Shown piece after piece: positions 53,227 to 62,425 of a DNA stretch of 64,000 nucleotides. The DNA is from Streptomyces sp. NBC_00704. Its GTDB lineage: Bacteria; Actinomycetota; Actinomycetes; Streptomycetales; Streptomycetaceae. A program made the translations under genes and the position numbers. The stretch's first letter is position 1. Each line of letters starts with the position of its first letter. The stretch lies in contig NZ_CP109000.1 of the NCBI RefSeq assembly GCF_036226605.1, positions 2,166,501 to 2,230,500 on the forward strand, in the 5' to 3' direction. A model generated the notes under the pieces. The model searched no databases. It saw nothing but the letters and a program-made list of their open reading frames with translations, and was not told the origin of the DNA.

Positions 53227-53282
53227 TCAGCCCTCAGCCCTCAGCCCTCAGCCCTCAGCCCTCAGCCCTCAGCCCTCAGCCC
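53227..53282. repeat. Eight tandem copies of the heptamer TCAGCCC
   Basis: TCAGCCC repeats without change for 56 bp. The stop codon of the minus-strand regulator (53276-53278) is inside the last copy. Because seven is not a multiple of three, and the unit holds TGA on the minus strand, the array supplies stops in all frames there. Confidence 0.95.
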
Positions 53283-54835
53283 AGCGTCGCCACCTTTTCC
53301 CGGTAGACGCGGGCCGGCGCCGCGTCCTTGTACGGCTCCAGCCTGCGTTCGAAGTCCCTGACGTACTCCAGGGCCCGTACGGAGCGCATCTCGGCGGCCT
53401 GTCCGGCGGCCTCCGCGGCGAGCTGGCAGGCCTGGTCGAGTTCGCCCAGGCCCAGCCGGGCCGAGGCCAGGACGACCCGGCAGAACACCCGGCTGCGGGC
53501 ATGGGCGGCGGGACGCAGCTGCAACGAGCGTTCGGCGTGCTGTGCCGCCGCCCGGAACTGCTGGAGGTCGCGGTGGCAGTGCCCGAACTCGTCGGCCAGC
53601 TGCGCCTCGTCGAAGAAGCGGGCCCAGTGCGGCGCCTCGTCGCCGGACTTGGCCGCCTCCAGCGCCCGTTCGGCGCGCACCAGGGCCGCGGTGGAGGCGC
53701 GCACCTCGCCGAGCACCCCGTGCCCGCGCGCCTCCGCCGAGTGCAGCAGCGCCTGCACGACGGGCGGGGCGCCCGAACCGACGCCCTGCTGGGCCACCCG
53801 CGCGAGCTGCACCGCCTCGCGCCCGTGCCCCAGGTAGACGGCCTGACGGCTCATGGTGACGAGCACGAACGACCCGTACGCCCGGTCCGCGGCCGCCTGG
53901 GACAGCCGCAGGGCCTGGACGAAGTAGCGCTGGGCCAGGCCGTGCGCGGCGATGTCGAAGGACGTCCAGCCCGCGAGGCGGGTCAGATCGGCGGCCGCGC
54001 CGAAGAGCCGGCGGCCGGTCTGCTCCCCGTACGTCCCGCGCAGCATCGGCTCGCACTCGTGCTCCAGGTACCGCACGAGGGCCTGGCGGGCGTGGCCGCC
54101 GCCGTACCGGTCGTCCAGCGTCCGGAAGAGTTCGCCGACCGAGCGGAGCGCGGCGATGTCGCCGCCGGTGACCCGCTGGCCGGGACCGCGCTCGGCGCCC
54201 TGGCCGCGCTGCCGGGGCACGGCCGTCGGCCCGGCCCCCGTCCGGGCGGGGGCGGCCGCCGGGGGCTGCGCGCCGGAGGGGTGCTGGGGCGCGGCCGGGT
54301 GGGGGGCGGCGAGCGGGTGCGCGGGCACGGCGGGCCGGCCGCCCGGACGGCCCTGGAGGGGGACCCGGGCCGGCGGCTCGGTGCGGGCGACCTTGTCGTC
54401 GGGCCGCCCGATGAGCCAGTCCCGGCTGGGCACGACGAGCCCCGCCGGGGTGAAGGCGATCTTGCGCAGCTCGGCGTGGCTGCCGGAGTCCTTGCGCCAC
54501 AGGCCGCCGACGATGTCGATGGCCTCCTCGGGGGTGCCGGCGAACTCCAGGCCGGCGTAGACGGGGGCGCAGGCGTCCAGGCCGAGGTCCTGGGCGGTCA
54601 GGCGACGGCCAAGTCGCCGGGTGAAGACCTCGGCGATCAGGGCGGGGGTGGTGCCGCGGGGCTGCTGCCCGCGCAGCCACCGGGTGACGGACGTCTTGTC
54701 GTATCTGAGGTCCAGCCCGTGCTCGAGGCCGAGCTGATCGACGCGACGGGCCAGTCCCGCGTTGGAGAAGCCCGCTTCGGCGATGAGCGCGGCGAGCTGG
54801 CGGTTGGGAGTGCGCTGCGCGGGTCGTTCCGTCAT
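53276..54835 (-). CDS. NsdA-like regulator (helix-turn-helix plus TPR)
   Basis: 519 residues from the ATG at 54835. An N-terminal DNA-binding-like region (NRQLAALIAEAGFSNAGLAR and YDKTSVTRWLRGQQP), a Pro/Ala linker (about 165-230), then TPR-like helices to the end. NsdA and NsdB of S. coelicolor, negative regulators of sporulation and antibiotic production, share this layout. A role in development is inference. The adjoining heptamer repeat could make its 3' flank variable. Confidence 0.85.
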   Translation of the reverse strand: MTERPAQRTPNRQLAALIAEAGFSNAGLARRVDQLGLEHGLDLRYDKTSVTRWLRGQQPRGTTPALIAEVFTRRLGRRLTAQDLGLDACAPVYAGLEFAGTPEEAIDIVGGLWRKDSGSHAELRKIAFTPAGLVVPSRDWLIGRPDDKVARTEPPARVPLQGRPGGRPAVPAHPLAAPHPAAPQHPSGAQPPAAAPARTGAGPTAVPRQRGQGAERGPGQRVTGGDIAALRSVGELFRTLDDRYGGGHARQALVRYLEHECEPMLRGTYGEQTGRRLFGAAADLTRLAGWTSFDIAAHGLAQRYFVQALRLSQAAADRAYGSFVLVTMSRQAVYLGHGREAVQLARVAQQGVGSGAPPVVQALLHSAEARGHGVLGEVRASTAALVRAERALEAAKSGDEAPHWARFFDEAQLADEFGHCHRDLQQFRAAAQHAERSLQLRPAAHARSRVFCRVVLASARLGLGELDQACQLAAEAAGQAAEMRSVRALEYVRDFERRLEPYKDAAPARVYREKVATLG

Positions 54836-55078
54836 CTGCGGTGCGGTCTCCTGCCTCCCGGGCCTGTGACGTGCCCGGATGAAGTGCGCTGATGCGGTGA
54901 TCAGCCCTTTTGGCCTCTGAACGGCGCGAATGTAGCGGAGAGTAAGCACCCGGTCGCAAATCTCCGCTTTCATTCATCCGATCGTGTGAGGATTGGCCGT
55001 GGGGCTGACGCGGAGCGCACGGACGTACAGTGGCTTGGGCGCGCCACGCGCCTGACGACTTTCAGGGAGGCGCTTGCC

Positions 55079-55876
55079 GTGAGCGAGTTGCGGTTCGTCC
55101 GGATGGGGTTCGGCGAGAACGCCGTCGACTACCAGGAGGCGTGGGACGAGCAGCGCCGGGTGCACGCGGCGCGGTTCGCCGACGAGGTCCCGGACACCGT
55201 GCTGCTCCTGGAGCATCCCCCCGTCTACACGGCCGGCCGGCGCACGACCCCCGACGAGCGCCCCCTGGACGGCACGCCGGTCGTCGACGTGGACCGCGGC
55301 GGCAAGATCACCTGGCACGGCCCCGGACAGCTGGTCGGCTACCCGATCCTGAAGCTGCCGCGCCCGGTCGACGTCGTCGCGCACGTGCGGCGCCTGGAGG
55401 ACGCCCTGATCCGGGTGTGCGCGGAGTTCGGCCTGGAGACGTCCCGGGTCGAGGGCCGCAGCGGGGTGTGGGTGCTCGGCGACCCCGTGGAACGGCGCCC
55501 CTCGCTCGGCGGGCTGTCGCTGGACTTCGACCCCCGGCTCACCGACGAGGAGTTCGACCCGCGGCTCAACGGCCCCGAGTACGCCCCGTCCAACGCGGGC
55601 CAGCGGCGCGAGGACCGGAAGATCGCCGCGATCGGCATCCGGGTCGCCAAGGGCGTCACCATGCACGGCTTCGCGCTCAACGTGAACCCCGACAACAAGT
55701 GGTTCGACCGGATCATCCCGTGCGGGATCCGGGACGCGGGCGTCGCCTCGCTGGCGAACGAGCTGGGCCGGGACGTCACGATCGAGGAGGTCCTGCCCCT
55801 CGTGGAGCGGCACCTGGCGGACGTCCTGGAGAACGCGGAGCCGAAGCCGCGCGAGATCGAGCGGGCCTCGGCCTGA
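55079..55876 (+). CDS. lipB: Octanoyl-[ACP]:protein octanoyltransferase
   Basis: 265 residues from a GTG with GGGAGG upstream. LipB moves octanoate from acyl carrier protein to lipoyl domains. [14 protein letters not shown] and GRRTTPDE are family blocks; catalytic Lys lies in [10 protein letters not shown] and catalytic Cys in [11 protein letters not shown]. Together with lipA it equips the E2 and glycine cleavage proteins. Confidence 0.97.
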   Translation: MSELRFVRMGFGENAVDYQEAWDEQRRVHAARFADEVPDTVLLLEHPPVYTAGRRTTPDERPLDGTPVVDVDRGGKITWHGPGQLVGYPILKLPRPVDVVAHVRRLEDALIRVCAEFGLETSRVEGRSGVWVLGDPVERRPSLGGLSLDFDPRLTDEEFDPRLNGPEYAPSNAGQRREDRKIAAIGIRVAKGVTMHGFALNVNPDNKWFDRIIPCGIRDAGVASLANELGRDVTIEEVLPLVERHLADVLENAEPKPREIERASA

Positions 55877-55960
55877 TCGCGGTCGGCACCGCCGCCGGAC
55901 TTTCAAATCCACGGGCGTACGCTTGAGCACGCCGAAGAATCAATCGCTAGGGAGCCGGTC

Positions 55961-56926
55961 GTGTCCGCAGTCGCACCCGACGGACGCAAGATGCTGCGCC
56001 TGGAGGTCCGCAACAGCCAGACCCCCATCGAGCGCAAGCCCGAGTGGATCAAGACCCGGGCGAAAATGGGTCCCGAGTACACCGCCATGCAGAAGCTCGT
56101 GAAGAGCGAGGGCCTGCACACGGTCTGCCAGGAAGCCGGCTGTCCCAACATCTACGAGTGCTGGGAGGACCGCGAGGCGACCTTCCTCATCGGCGGCGAC
56201 CAGTGCACCCGGCGGTGCGACTTCTGCCAGATCGACACCGGCAAGCCCGAGGCGCTCGACCGGGACGAGCCGCGGCGCGTGGGCGAGTCCGTCGTCACGA
56301 TGGACCTGAACTACGCCACCATCACCGGCGTCGCCCGCGACGACCTCGCGGACGGCGGCGCGTGGCTGTACGCCGAGACCGTGCGCCAGATCCACGCGCA
56401 GACGGCCGGGCGCGAGGCCGGGCGCACCAAGGTGGAGCTGCTCGCCCCGGACTTCAACGCCGTGCCCGAGCAGCTCGCGGAGGTCTTCTCCGCGCGGCCC
56501 GAGGTCTTCGCGCACAACGTCGAGACCGTGCCGCGGATCTTCAAGCGGATCCGCCCCGGCTTCCGCTACGAGCGTTCGCTGGGCGTCATCACGGCGGCCC
56601 GCGACCACGGCCTGGTCACCAAGTCGAACCTGATCCTCGGCATGGGCGAGACCCGCGAGGAGGTGAGCGAGGCGCTGCGCCAGCTGCACGAGGCCGGCTG
56701 CGAGCTCGTCACCATCACGCAGTATCTGCGCCCCTCGGTGCGCCACCACCCGGTGGAGCGCTGGGTGAAGCCGCACGAGTTCGTGGAGCTGAAGGAGGAG
56801 GCCGAGCAGATCGGCTTCTCCGGCGTGATGTCGGGCCCGCTGGTACGGTCCTCCTACCGTGCCGGGCGCCTGTACCAGATGGCGGTCGAGAAGCGCGGTT
56901 CCTTCGTCGCCACCCAGGCCGTCTGA
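55961..56926 (+). CDS. lipA: Lipoyl synthase
   Basis: 321 residues from a GTG with TAGGGAG upstream. Both 4Fe-4S clusters are visible: auxiliary cysteines C56, C61 and C67 ([13 protein letters not shown]) and radical-SAM cysteines C82, C86 and C89 (CTRRCDFC). A conserved near-C-terminal RSSYRAG provides the Ser ligand to the auxiliary cluster, which is used up as a sulfur source. 84 bp after lipB. Confidence 0.98.
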   Translation: MSAVAPDGRKMLRLEVRNSQTPIERKPEWIKTRAKMGPEYTAMQKLVKSEGLHTVCQEAGCPNIYECWEDREATFLIGGDQCTRRCDFCQIDTGKPEALDRDEPRRVGESVVTMDLNYATITGVARDDLADGGAWLYAETVRQIHAQTAGREAGRTKVELLAPDFNAVPEQLAEVFSARPEVFAHNVETVPRIFKRIRPGFRYERSLGVITAARDHGLVTKSNLILGMGETREEVSEALRQLHEAGCELVTITQYLRPSVRHHPVERWVKPHEFVELKEEAEQIGFSGVMSGPLVRSSYRAGRLYQMAVEKRGSFVATQAV

Positions 56927-57102
56927 CGCGACGTCACCTCTCTTGCGCCGTACGGCCGCAAGCCCAGTGTGTGAACTCGCGCACAAGCAGCTACTCGCCA
57001 GTAGTGACCGATTCGACGCGGTCCCGGCCGTCCCCGCAGATGAGGACGTACGCCGGGGCCGCGTCAGCGTTTCGGCCCCCCGCACCGAGGTTTCATTCGG
57101 GT

Positions 57103-57131
57103 TTGACCGGTCGGTCACGCCCTGGTAACAC
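57103..57131 (+). promoter_or_regulatory. Promoter with palindromic -35 region
   Basis: TTGACC (57103-57108) and TAACAC (57126-57131), 17 bp apart, make a good housekeeping-type promoter. TGACC-ggtc-GGTCA covers the -35. A second inverted repeat, GTGACG/CGTCAC at 57138-57158, follows the expected start. Confidence 0.6.
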
Positions 57132-57214
57132 CAAACAGTGACGCTGGTATCACGTCACGTAGGAACCGTCCCGAACCACCCGTGCCCGAACCTTGTCCGA
57201 GGGGGACACCCGCC

Positions 57215-57415
57215 ATGCAGGCCGCGCCCGTTCGCGCCACCGCGATCCCGACCTTCAGCACCGCACTGCGCGCCGTCGAGTCGCTGCTCCTGAGCAGTGG
57301 CCAGCGCACCGCCCGACGCAACGCCTGGACCTCCGTCCTGGAGGACCGCCGTCGCGCCAAGGACCGGGTCGAGGCGCAGCGCGTCCTCGAAGCGGTCACC
57401 TCCGTCCGCCACTGA
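57215..57415 (+). CDS. Small basic hypothetical protein
   Basis: 66 residues from the ATG at 57215, with GAGGGGG upstream. Helical, basic (RTARRNAWTSVLEDRRRAKDRVEAQRV, residues about 29-55), no membrane segment. Own promoter. Found in my memory at the same place in other Streptomyces; function unknown. Confidence 0.7.
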   Translation: MQAAPVRATAIPTFSTALRAVESLLLSSGQRTARRNAWTSVLEDRRRAKDRVEAQRVLEAVTSVRH

Positions 57416-57524
57416 CCCACCCCTCCCCGCAACTCCCCACACCTCCCCACCCTCTCCGCCCCGCCTCCCCGCCCCTCCCCTCCTGCCGTCGTAGGCGCTT
57501 CCCGGGACACGTAGACTTCGTGGC

Positions 57525-58229
57525 ATGGCGAGAAGTGACAGCGCGGCGGACGCCGCTAACCCCGGGCGACTGAAGCAGATCGCCCTGACGTTCAAGATGA
57601 CCCGCAAGGCCGACAAGACGATCGCTTTCGTTCTCGCGGGTGTCTTCCTCCTCACCTTCGGCGTCTTTCTCGCGATCGGCTTCCTGATCGGCCACCCGGT
57701 CTACCTGGGCATCTTCGGTGTCCTGCTCGCCTTCCTCGCGACGGCGATCGTGTTCGGCCGCCGGGCCGAGCGGGCCGCCTTCGGTCAGATGGAGGGCCAG
57801 CCCGGCGCGGCCGCGGCCGTCCTGGACAACATCGGCCGGGGCTGGACGACCACCCCCGCGGTCGCGATGAACCGCAGCCAGGACGTCGTCCACCGGGCCG
57901 TCGGCAAGGCCGGCATCGTCCTGGTCGCCGAGGGCAACCCGAACCGGGTGAAGAGCCTGCTGGCCGCCGAGAAGAAGAAGATGAACCGCATCGTCGCGGA
58001 CGTCCCCGTGCACGACGTGATCGTCGGCACCGGCGAGGGCCAGGTCGAGCTGAAGAAGCTGCGCACCACCCTGCTGAAGTACCCGCGCGTCCTGGCGGGC
58101 CCCCAGGTCACCGCCACCAACGACCGGCTGCGCGCCCTGGGCGACCTGATGAGCAACATGCCGCTGCCGAAGGGCCCGATGCCCAAGGGCATGCGCCTGC
58201 CGAAGGGCGGCGGCGGCAAGGCCCGCTGA
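57525..58229 (+). CDS. DUF4191 membrane protein
   Basis: 234 residues: two membrane helices (about 32-52 and 56-76) and a cytosolic C-terminal domain with Lys-rich segments (AAEKKKMNRIV) and a Met/Pro/Gly-rich end (PKGPMPKGMRLPKG). It matches DUF4191, which follows lipA in mycobacteria too (Rv2219). Role unknown; conserved linkage with lipA and glnA. Confidence 0.92.
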   Translation: MARSDSAADAANPGRLKQIALTFKMTRKADKTIAFVLAGVFLLTFGVFLAIGFLIGHPVYLGIFGVLLAFLATAIVFGRRAERAAFGQMEGQPGAAAAVLDNIGRGWTTTPAVAMNRSQDVVHRAVGKAGIVLVAEGNPNRVKSLLAAEKKKMNRIVADVPVHDVIVGTGEGQVELKKLRTTLLKYPRVLAGPQVTATNDRLRALGDLMSNMPLPKGPMPKGMRLPKGGGGKAR

Positions 58230-58258
58230 GCCGACGCGGCACACAGCACGCAGCACCA

Positions 58259-58294
58259 GGAAGGGGCGCCCGGAGTGATCCGGGCGCCCCTTCC
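58259..58294. terminator. Bidirectional terminator
   Basis: GGAAGGGGCGCCCGGA and TCCGGGCGCCCCTTCC form a 16-bp perfect stem with a 4-nt loop between convergent genes. Confidence 0.92.
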
Positions 58295-58392
58295 GCGTAC
58301 CGCCTCCGCGTAAGCCTTACGGCCTTGGTGGCCTCACGGCCTCCACGTACCGCCCGGCCTCGTGCGGGTCGCGCGGGCGGCCGACGCGCGGC

Positions 58393-58860
58393 TCAGCCGC
58401 GGACCTCCACCGTGCGGGCCAGCCGGTCGTGCAGACCGCGCCCGTCGCGGTCCCAGACGAGGGCCGGCACAGCCAGGCACAGCAGGACCGTGCGCACCGC
58501 GCAGCGCAGGGGGCTCACGGCGCCGGTGTCGACGGAGACCACCCGCAGCCGGAACAGGCGCTTGCCCGGAGTGAAGCCGATGGTGCCGACGGTCAGCAGG
58601 CTCATCACGAGGAAGACCAGCAGCGCCCAGTTGCCGGTCGCGGGCCGGTAGCCGTCGGTGATCAAGCTGTATGCGATCAGCACGCTGAGGCCCCAGTCCA
58701 CGGCGAGCGCGCCCAGCCGCCGGCCGGGACGGGCGATCGAGCCCGGCCCCTCCTGCGGCAGTCCGAGCTGTTCACCCCGGTATCCGAAGTCGACACCGGC
58801 GTCCTCGGCGGCCGCGCGGGGGCCCGAGAGCCACGAGCCGATTGCATCCCTGTTGTCCAC
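58393..58860 (-). CDS. RDD-domain membrane protein
   Basis: 155 residues from a GTG. Two or three membrane helices with the RDD features: [17 protein letters not shown] for the first Arg-Asp, [12 protein letters not shown], and [18 protein letters not shown] with the final Asp pair. RDD proteins are thought to move small solutes, ions or amines. Divergent from glnA. Confidence 0.93.
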   Translation of the reverse strand: MDNRDAIGSWLSGPRAAAEDAGVDFGYRGEQLGLPQEGPGSIARPGRRLGALAVDWGLSVLIAYSLITDGYRPATGNWALLVFLVMSLLTVGTIGFTPGKRLFRLRVVSVDTGAVSPLRCAVRTVLLCLAVPALVWDRDGRGLHDRLARTVEVRG

Positions 58861-58922
58861 GCGTCCACGGTACTGCGCGCGTTTCGCGATACGGACACGT
58901 GGGGTACACCGGGCAGGGTCCG

Positions 58923-58961
58923 GTTAACTTGTGCGAAACAAATGGGTCACGCACGAGAAAT
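58923..58961 (+). promoter_or_regulatory. GlnR box of glnA
   Basis: GTTAAC-n6-GAAAC-n6-GTCAC-n6-GAAAT matches the two-site GlnR consensus with exact spacing. GlnR is the global nitrogen regulator of Streptomyces and acts at glnA. The site ends 97 bp before the start; TAGGGT at 58972-58977 may be the -10. Confidence 0.92.
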
Positions 58962-59057
58962 CAGCCGTCCCTAGGGTCGACGACAGCGTGTGCCACCGCA
59001 CTGGCCGCACGAACGAACTACCACCCCGGCTCGACGGCCGGGAGTAGGAGGAGCTGG

Positions 59058-60467
59058 ATGTTCCAGAACGCCGACGAGGCCAAGAAGTTCATCGCGGACG
59101 AGGACGTCAAGTTCGTCGACGTCCGCTTCTGCGACCTGCCGGGCGTCATGCAGCACTTCACGCTGCCCGTCGAGGCGTTCGACCCGGACGAGGAGCTGGC
59201 CTTCGACGGCTCGTCGATCCGCGGCTTCCAGGCCATCCACGAGTCCGACATGGCGCTGCGCGCCGACCTGTCGACCTCGCGCGTGGACCCGTTCCGCCGC
59301 GACAAGACGCTGAACATCAACTTCTTCATCCACGACCCGATCACGGGCGAGCAGTACTCCCGTGACCCGCGCAACGTGGCGAAGAAGGCGGAGGCCTACC
59401 TGGCGTCGACCGGTATCGCCGACACCGCGTACTTCGGCCCCGAGGCCGAGTTCTACGTTTTCGACAGCGTGCGCTTCCAGACGTCCGCGAACGAGTCCTT
59501 CTACCACATCGACTCCGAGGCCGGCGCCTGGAACACCGGTGCGCTCGAGGACAACCGCGGTTACAAGGTCCGCTACAAGGGCGGCTACTTCCCGACCCCG
59601 CCGGTCGACCACTTCGCCGACCTGCGTGCGGAGATCTCCCTGGAGCTGGCCGCGTCCGGCCTCCAGGTCGAGCGCCAGCACCACGAGGTGGGCACCGCCG
59701 GCCAGGCCGAGATCAACTACAAGTTCAACACGCTGCTCGCCGCGGCCGACGACCTCCAGCTCTTCAAGTACATCGTGAAGAACGTCGCCTGGCGCAACGG
59801 CAAGACCGCCACCTTCATGCCGAAGCCGATCTTCGGCGACAACGGCTCGGGCATGCACGTCCACCAGTCGCTGTGGACCAACGGCTCCCCGCTGTTCTAC
59901 GACGAGGCCGGCTACGCGGGCCTGTCGGACACGGCCCGCTACTACATCGGCGGCATCCTCAAGCACGCCCCGTCGCTGCTGGCCTTCACGAACCCGACGG
60001 TGAACTCCTACCACCGCCTGGTCCCGGGCTTCGAGGCGCCGGTCAACCTGGTGTACTCGCAGCGCAACCGCTCCGCGGCCATGCGCATCCCGATCACGGG
60101 CTCCAACCCGAAGGCCAAGCGCGTCGAGTTCCGCGCGCCCGACGCCTCCGGCAACCCGTACCTCGCCTTCTCGGCCCTGCTCCTCGCGGGCCTCGACGGC
60201 ATCAAGAACAAGATCGAGCCGGCCGAGCCGATCGACAAGGACCTCTACGAGCTGGCCCCCGAGGAGCACGCGGGCGTCGCCCAGGTCCCGACCTCGCTCC
60301 CGGCCGTCCTGGACCGCCTGGAGGCGGACCACGAGTTCCTGCTCGCCGGCGACGTCTTCACGCCCGACCTGATCGAGACGTGGATCGACTACAAGCGCAC
60401 GCACGAGATCGCCCCGCTCCAGCTGCGTCCGCACCCGCACGAGTTCGAGCTGTACTTCGACGTGTGA
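59058..60467 (+). CDS. glnA: Glutamine synthetase type I (GSI-beta)
   Basis: 469 residues with AGGAGGAG upstream. It forms glutamine from glutamate and ammonia. [39 protein letters not shown] and the adenylylation site [10 protein letters not shown] (Y397) are all present, so covalent control is expected. Preceded by a GlnR box. Its natural terminator has been split by an insertion sequence just downstream. Confidence 0.98.
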   Translation: MFQNADEAKKFIADEDVKFVDVRFCDLPGVMQHFTLPVEAFDPDEELAFDGSSIRGFQAIHESDMALRADLSTSRVDPFRRDKTLNINFFIHDPITGEQYSRDPRNVAKKAEAYLASTGIADTAYFGPEAEFYVFDSVRFQTSANESFYHIDSEAGAWNTGALEDNRGYKVRYKGGYFPTPPVDHFADLRAEISLELAASGLQVERQHHEVGTAGQAEINYKFNTLLAAADDLQLFKYIVKNVAWRNGKTATFMPKPIFGDNGSGMHVHQSLWTNGSPLFYDEAGYAGLSDTARYYIGGILKHAPSLLAFTNPTVNSYHRLVPGFEAPVNLVYSQRNRSAAMRIPITGSNPKAKRVEFRAPDASGNPYLAFSALLLAGLDGIKNKIEPAEPIDKDLYELAPEEHAGVAQVPTSLPAVLDRLEADHEFLLAGDVFTPDLIETWIDYKRTHEIAPLQLRPHPHEFELYFDV

Positions 60468-60510
60468 CCGGACCGGGCCCGCGGGCCCGCCGCGACGCCC
60501 CCGTCCTGTT

Positions 60511-61984
60511 TGGCGGATTCTCGGGGTCCTCGCAACACCTGATGGCTTATGCGGCCGTCAGTAGATCACGCAGGCGCTCGGCTGGGGTTCTCCAGCCGAG
60601 CGTTTTGCGTGGCCGGCCGTTGAGTTGCTGGGCAACGTGTTCGAGGTCTGCGGGACTGTGCGCGGAGAGGTCGGTGCCTTTGGGGAAGTACTGCCGCAGC
60701 AGGCCGTTGGTGTTCTCGTTCGATCCGCGCTGCCAGGGCGAGTGGGGGTCGCAGAAGTAGACTGGCACGCCGGTGGCCACGGTGAACTGCTTGTGCGCGG
60801 CCATCTCGCAGCCCTGGTCCCAGGTCAGCGAGCCACGCAGGTGCTCGGGCAGGGTCTGGATCAGCGGCACCAGCACATCGCGGACTTCCTCGGCCGTGTG
60901 CCCGCCGGGCAGATGTCCGAGCAGGACGTAGCGGGTGGAGCGCTCGACCAGGGTCACTATCGCGCTCTCGCTGCGGGGGCCGACGATCAGATCGCCTTCC
61001 CAGTGGCCAGGAACAGCCCGGTCCTCGACCTCCGGCGGCCGCTCGGAGATCATCACCATCTCGTCGACGAAGCGGCGAGTGCGCTGCTCCGGGCTGCGGT
61101 GGGGCTTGCGGCGGGTGCGTCCGGTGCGCAGCGCCAGGGCGACCTCGCGGCGCAGTCCGCCGCGGGCCTGGACGTAGATGGCCTGGTAGATCGTCTCCGG
61201 ACTCACGCGCATGCTCTCGTCGTCGGGGAACTCGATGAGCAGAGCGTGGCAGATCTGCTCGGGCGACCAGCGTTCCTGGAGCTTGGCCGTAGCGAAGTCG
61301 CGCAACGCTCCTTCCCGGGCCAGCTTGGAGTCCTTTGGACGCGACCGGCTCTTCGCCCATGCCCGCTGGGCTTGGTGCGGCCGGTAGACGCCGTTGACCG
61401 CACGGGCGTCGATCTCACGCTTGACGGTGGAGGCCGGCCGGCCGAGTGCCCGTCCGATCGCGCGCAGCGAGCGGCCCTCACGGCGCATGTCGGCGATCAG
61501 CTCCCGCTCGGCCACGGTGAGGAAACGGGGGTGCAGCCCGGCCTCGACCGCGGCAACGGACGGCTTCGACGCGGCAGTAACGATGGTGATCACACCGGTC
61601 GTATAGTCGATCAGGCGGCCGTCTGCATGCAGGCGCGAGTGGCCGATCTGCCGGATCCCTTGGTCCCAGTCCCGAGCGGTGCGCTCGTGGACGCCGACCT
61701 GCGCGGCGGCATCGCGGCGATGGACTCCGGCCGCACGCAGCCGCTCGTACTCCGCCCGACCGGGATGCCCGGATGTGCCGGGCTTGCCGCGACCTCGGAC
61801 ACCAGCCTGACGGGCCCATCCGAACGCCGTATTGCGGTTCACTCCGACTGCGCGAGCGGCAGCGGTGATGCCGCCGTCCTCCCGATCCAGCGCCTCGAAG
61901 AACTTCGCCTTCAGCACCTCAAAATCCACGATCCCCGCAACTCCCTGAACTCCAGGGTGTTGCGGGGATCAATAGAACCCGCCG
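60511..61984 (-). mobile_element. IS30-family insertion sequence
   Basis: About 1.47 kb. Imperfect terminal inverted repeats begin GGCGGATTCTCGGGG at the left and, read inward on the other strand, GGCGGGTTCTATTGATC at the right; both continue into CGCAACACC. A single transposase fills it. A target duplication cannot be fixed because the flanks are themselves palindromic. The exact ends are uncertain by a few bases. Confidence 0.88.
60547..61929 (-). CDS. IS30-family transposase
   Basis: 460 residues from a GTG. N-terminal helix-turn-helix motifs (ITAAARAVGVNRNTAFGWAR and LRAIGRALGRPASTVKREI) precede the DDE domain: Asp in GHWEGDLIVG, Asp in LTWDQGCEMA, Glu in RGSNENTNGLLRQYFPKG. The frame is intact with no stop or shift, so it may be active. 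Length is slightly over the IS30 norm because of an extra N-terminal helix-turn-helix. Confidence 0.97.
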   Translation of the reverse strand: MDFEVLKAKFFEALDREDGGITAAARAVGVNRNTAFGWARQAGVRGRGKPGTSGHPGRAEYERLRAAGVHRRDAAAQVGVHERTARDWDQGIRQIGHSRLHADGRLIDYTTGVITIVTAASKPSVAAVEAGLHPRFLTVAERELIADMRREGRSLRAIGRALGRPASTVKREIDARAVNGVYRPHQAQRAWAKSRSRPKDSKLAREGALRDFATAKLQERWSPEQICHALLIEFPDDESMRVSPETIYQAIYVQARGGLRREVALALRTGRTRRKPHRSPEQRTRRFVDEMVMISERPPEVEDRAVPGHWEGDLIVGPRSESAIVTLVERSTRYVLLGHLPGGHTAEEVRDVLVPLIQTLPEHLRGSLTWDQGCEMAAHKQFTVATGVPVYFCDPHSPWQRGSNENTNGLLRQYFPKGTDLSAHSPADLEHVAQQLNGRPRKTLGWRTPAERLRDLLTAA

Positions 61985-62058
61985 TTTCTCAGGACGGGGG
62001 CGTCGTCGTATGGTTCTGGGCACGGCTGTTCGAGAACGGGTGACGGGGAGAGACGGGG

Positions 62059-62316
62059 ATGCCCGAACAGGACGACACGGAGCGGGAGTTCGACCTCAAG
62101 TGGGCCGACTCCGCCCCGCACAAGGAACCCTCGGCGCGGGCCCGGATGCTGGCCGCCCGGTGGAAGGAGAACCCGCCTGAGCCGGTGCCTTTCCGGGGCG
62201 ACCCCGGCCCGGTGGCCCGGCGGCGCTCGTCGTGGCTGTCGACGGCGCTGGTGCTGGGGTGCGTGGTGGGGCTGATCGTGCTGCTGGGATGGGTGCGCTT
62301 CCGGGCGCCGTACTAG
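62059..62316 (+). CDS. Small single-pass membrane protein
   Basis: 85 residues; GGGGAG lies upstream of the ATG. An acidic then basic cytosolic part (EREFDLKWADSAPHKEPSA, ARMLAARWKENPPEP) is followed by one helix (about 58-78) and a short outside tail. In other Streptomyces such a gene follows glnA. Function unknown. Confidence 0.75.
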   Translation: MPEQDDTEREFDLKWADSAPHKEPSARARMLAARWKENPPEPVPFRGDPGPVARRRSSWLSTALVLGCVVGLIVLLGWVRFRAPY

Positions 62317-62425
62317 AACATCGCGCGATGCCCGATACCGCCGGGGTTGTCGGCCGCGCGGTGCTATTTTTGTGGCCCTTCGCTCACCGTCGGTATCCGC
62401 GACGGCATCGAGAACGGTTGGTCCG

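Larger units (their letters stand above)
60493..62005. other. glnA terminator palindrome split by the insertion sequence
   Basis: GACGCCCCCGTCCTG (60494-60508) and its exact reverse complement CAGGACGGGGGCGTC (61990-62004), extended by one further pair, flank the IS. Joined, they would be a 16-bp stem with a short loop right after glnA, an intrinsic terminator. As it stands the arms are 1.48 kb apart. Confidence 0.8.
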
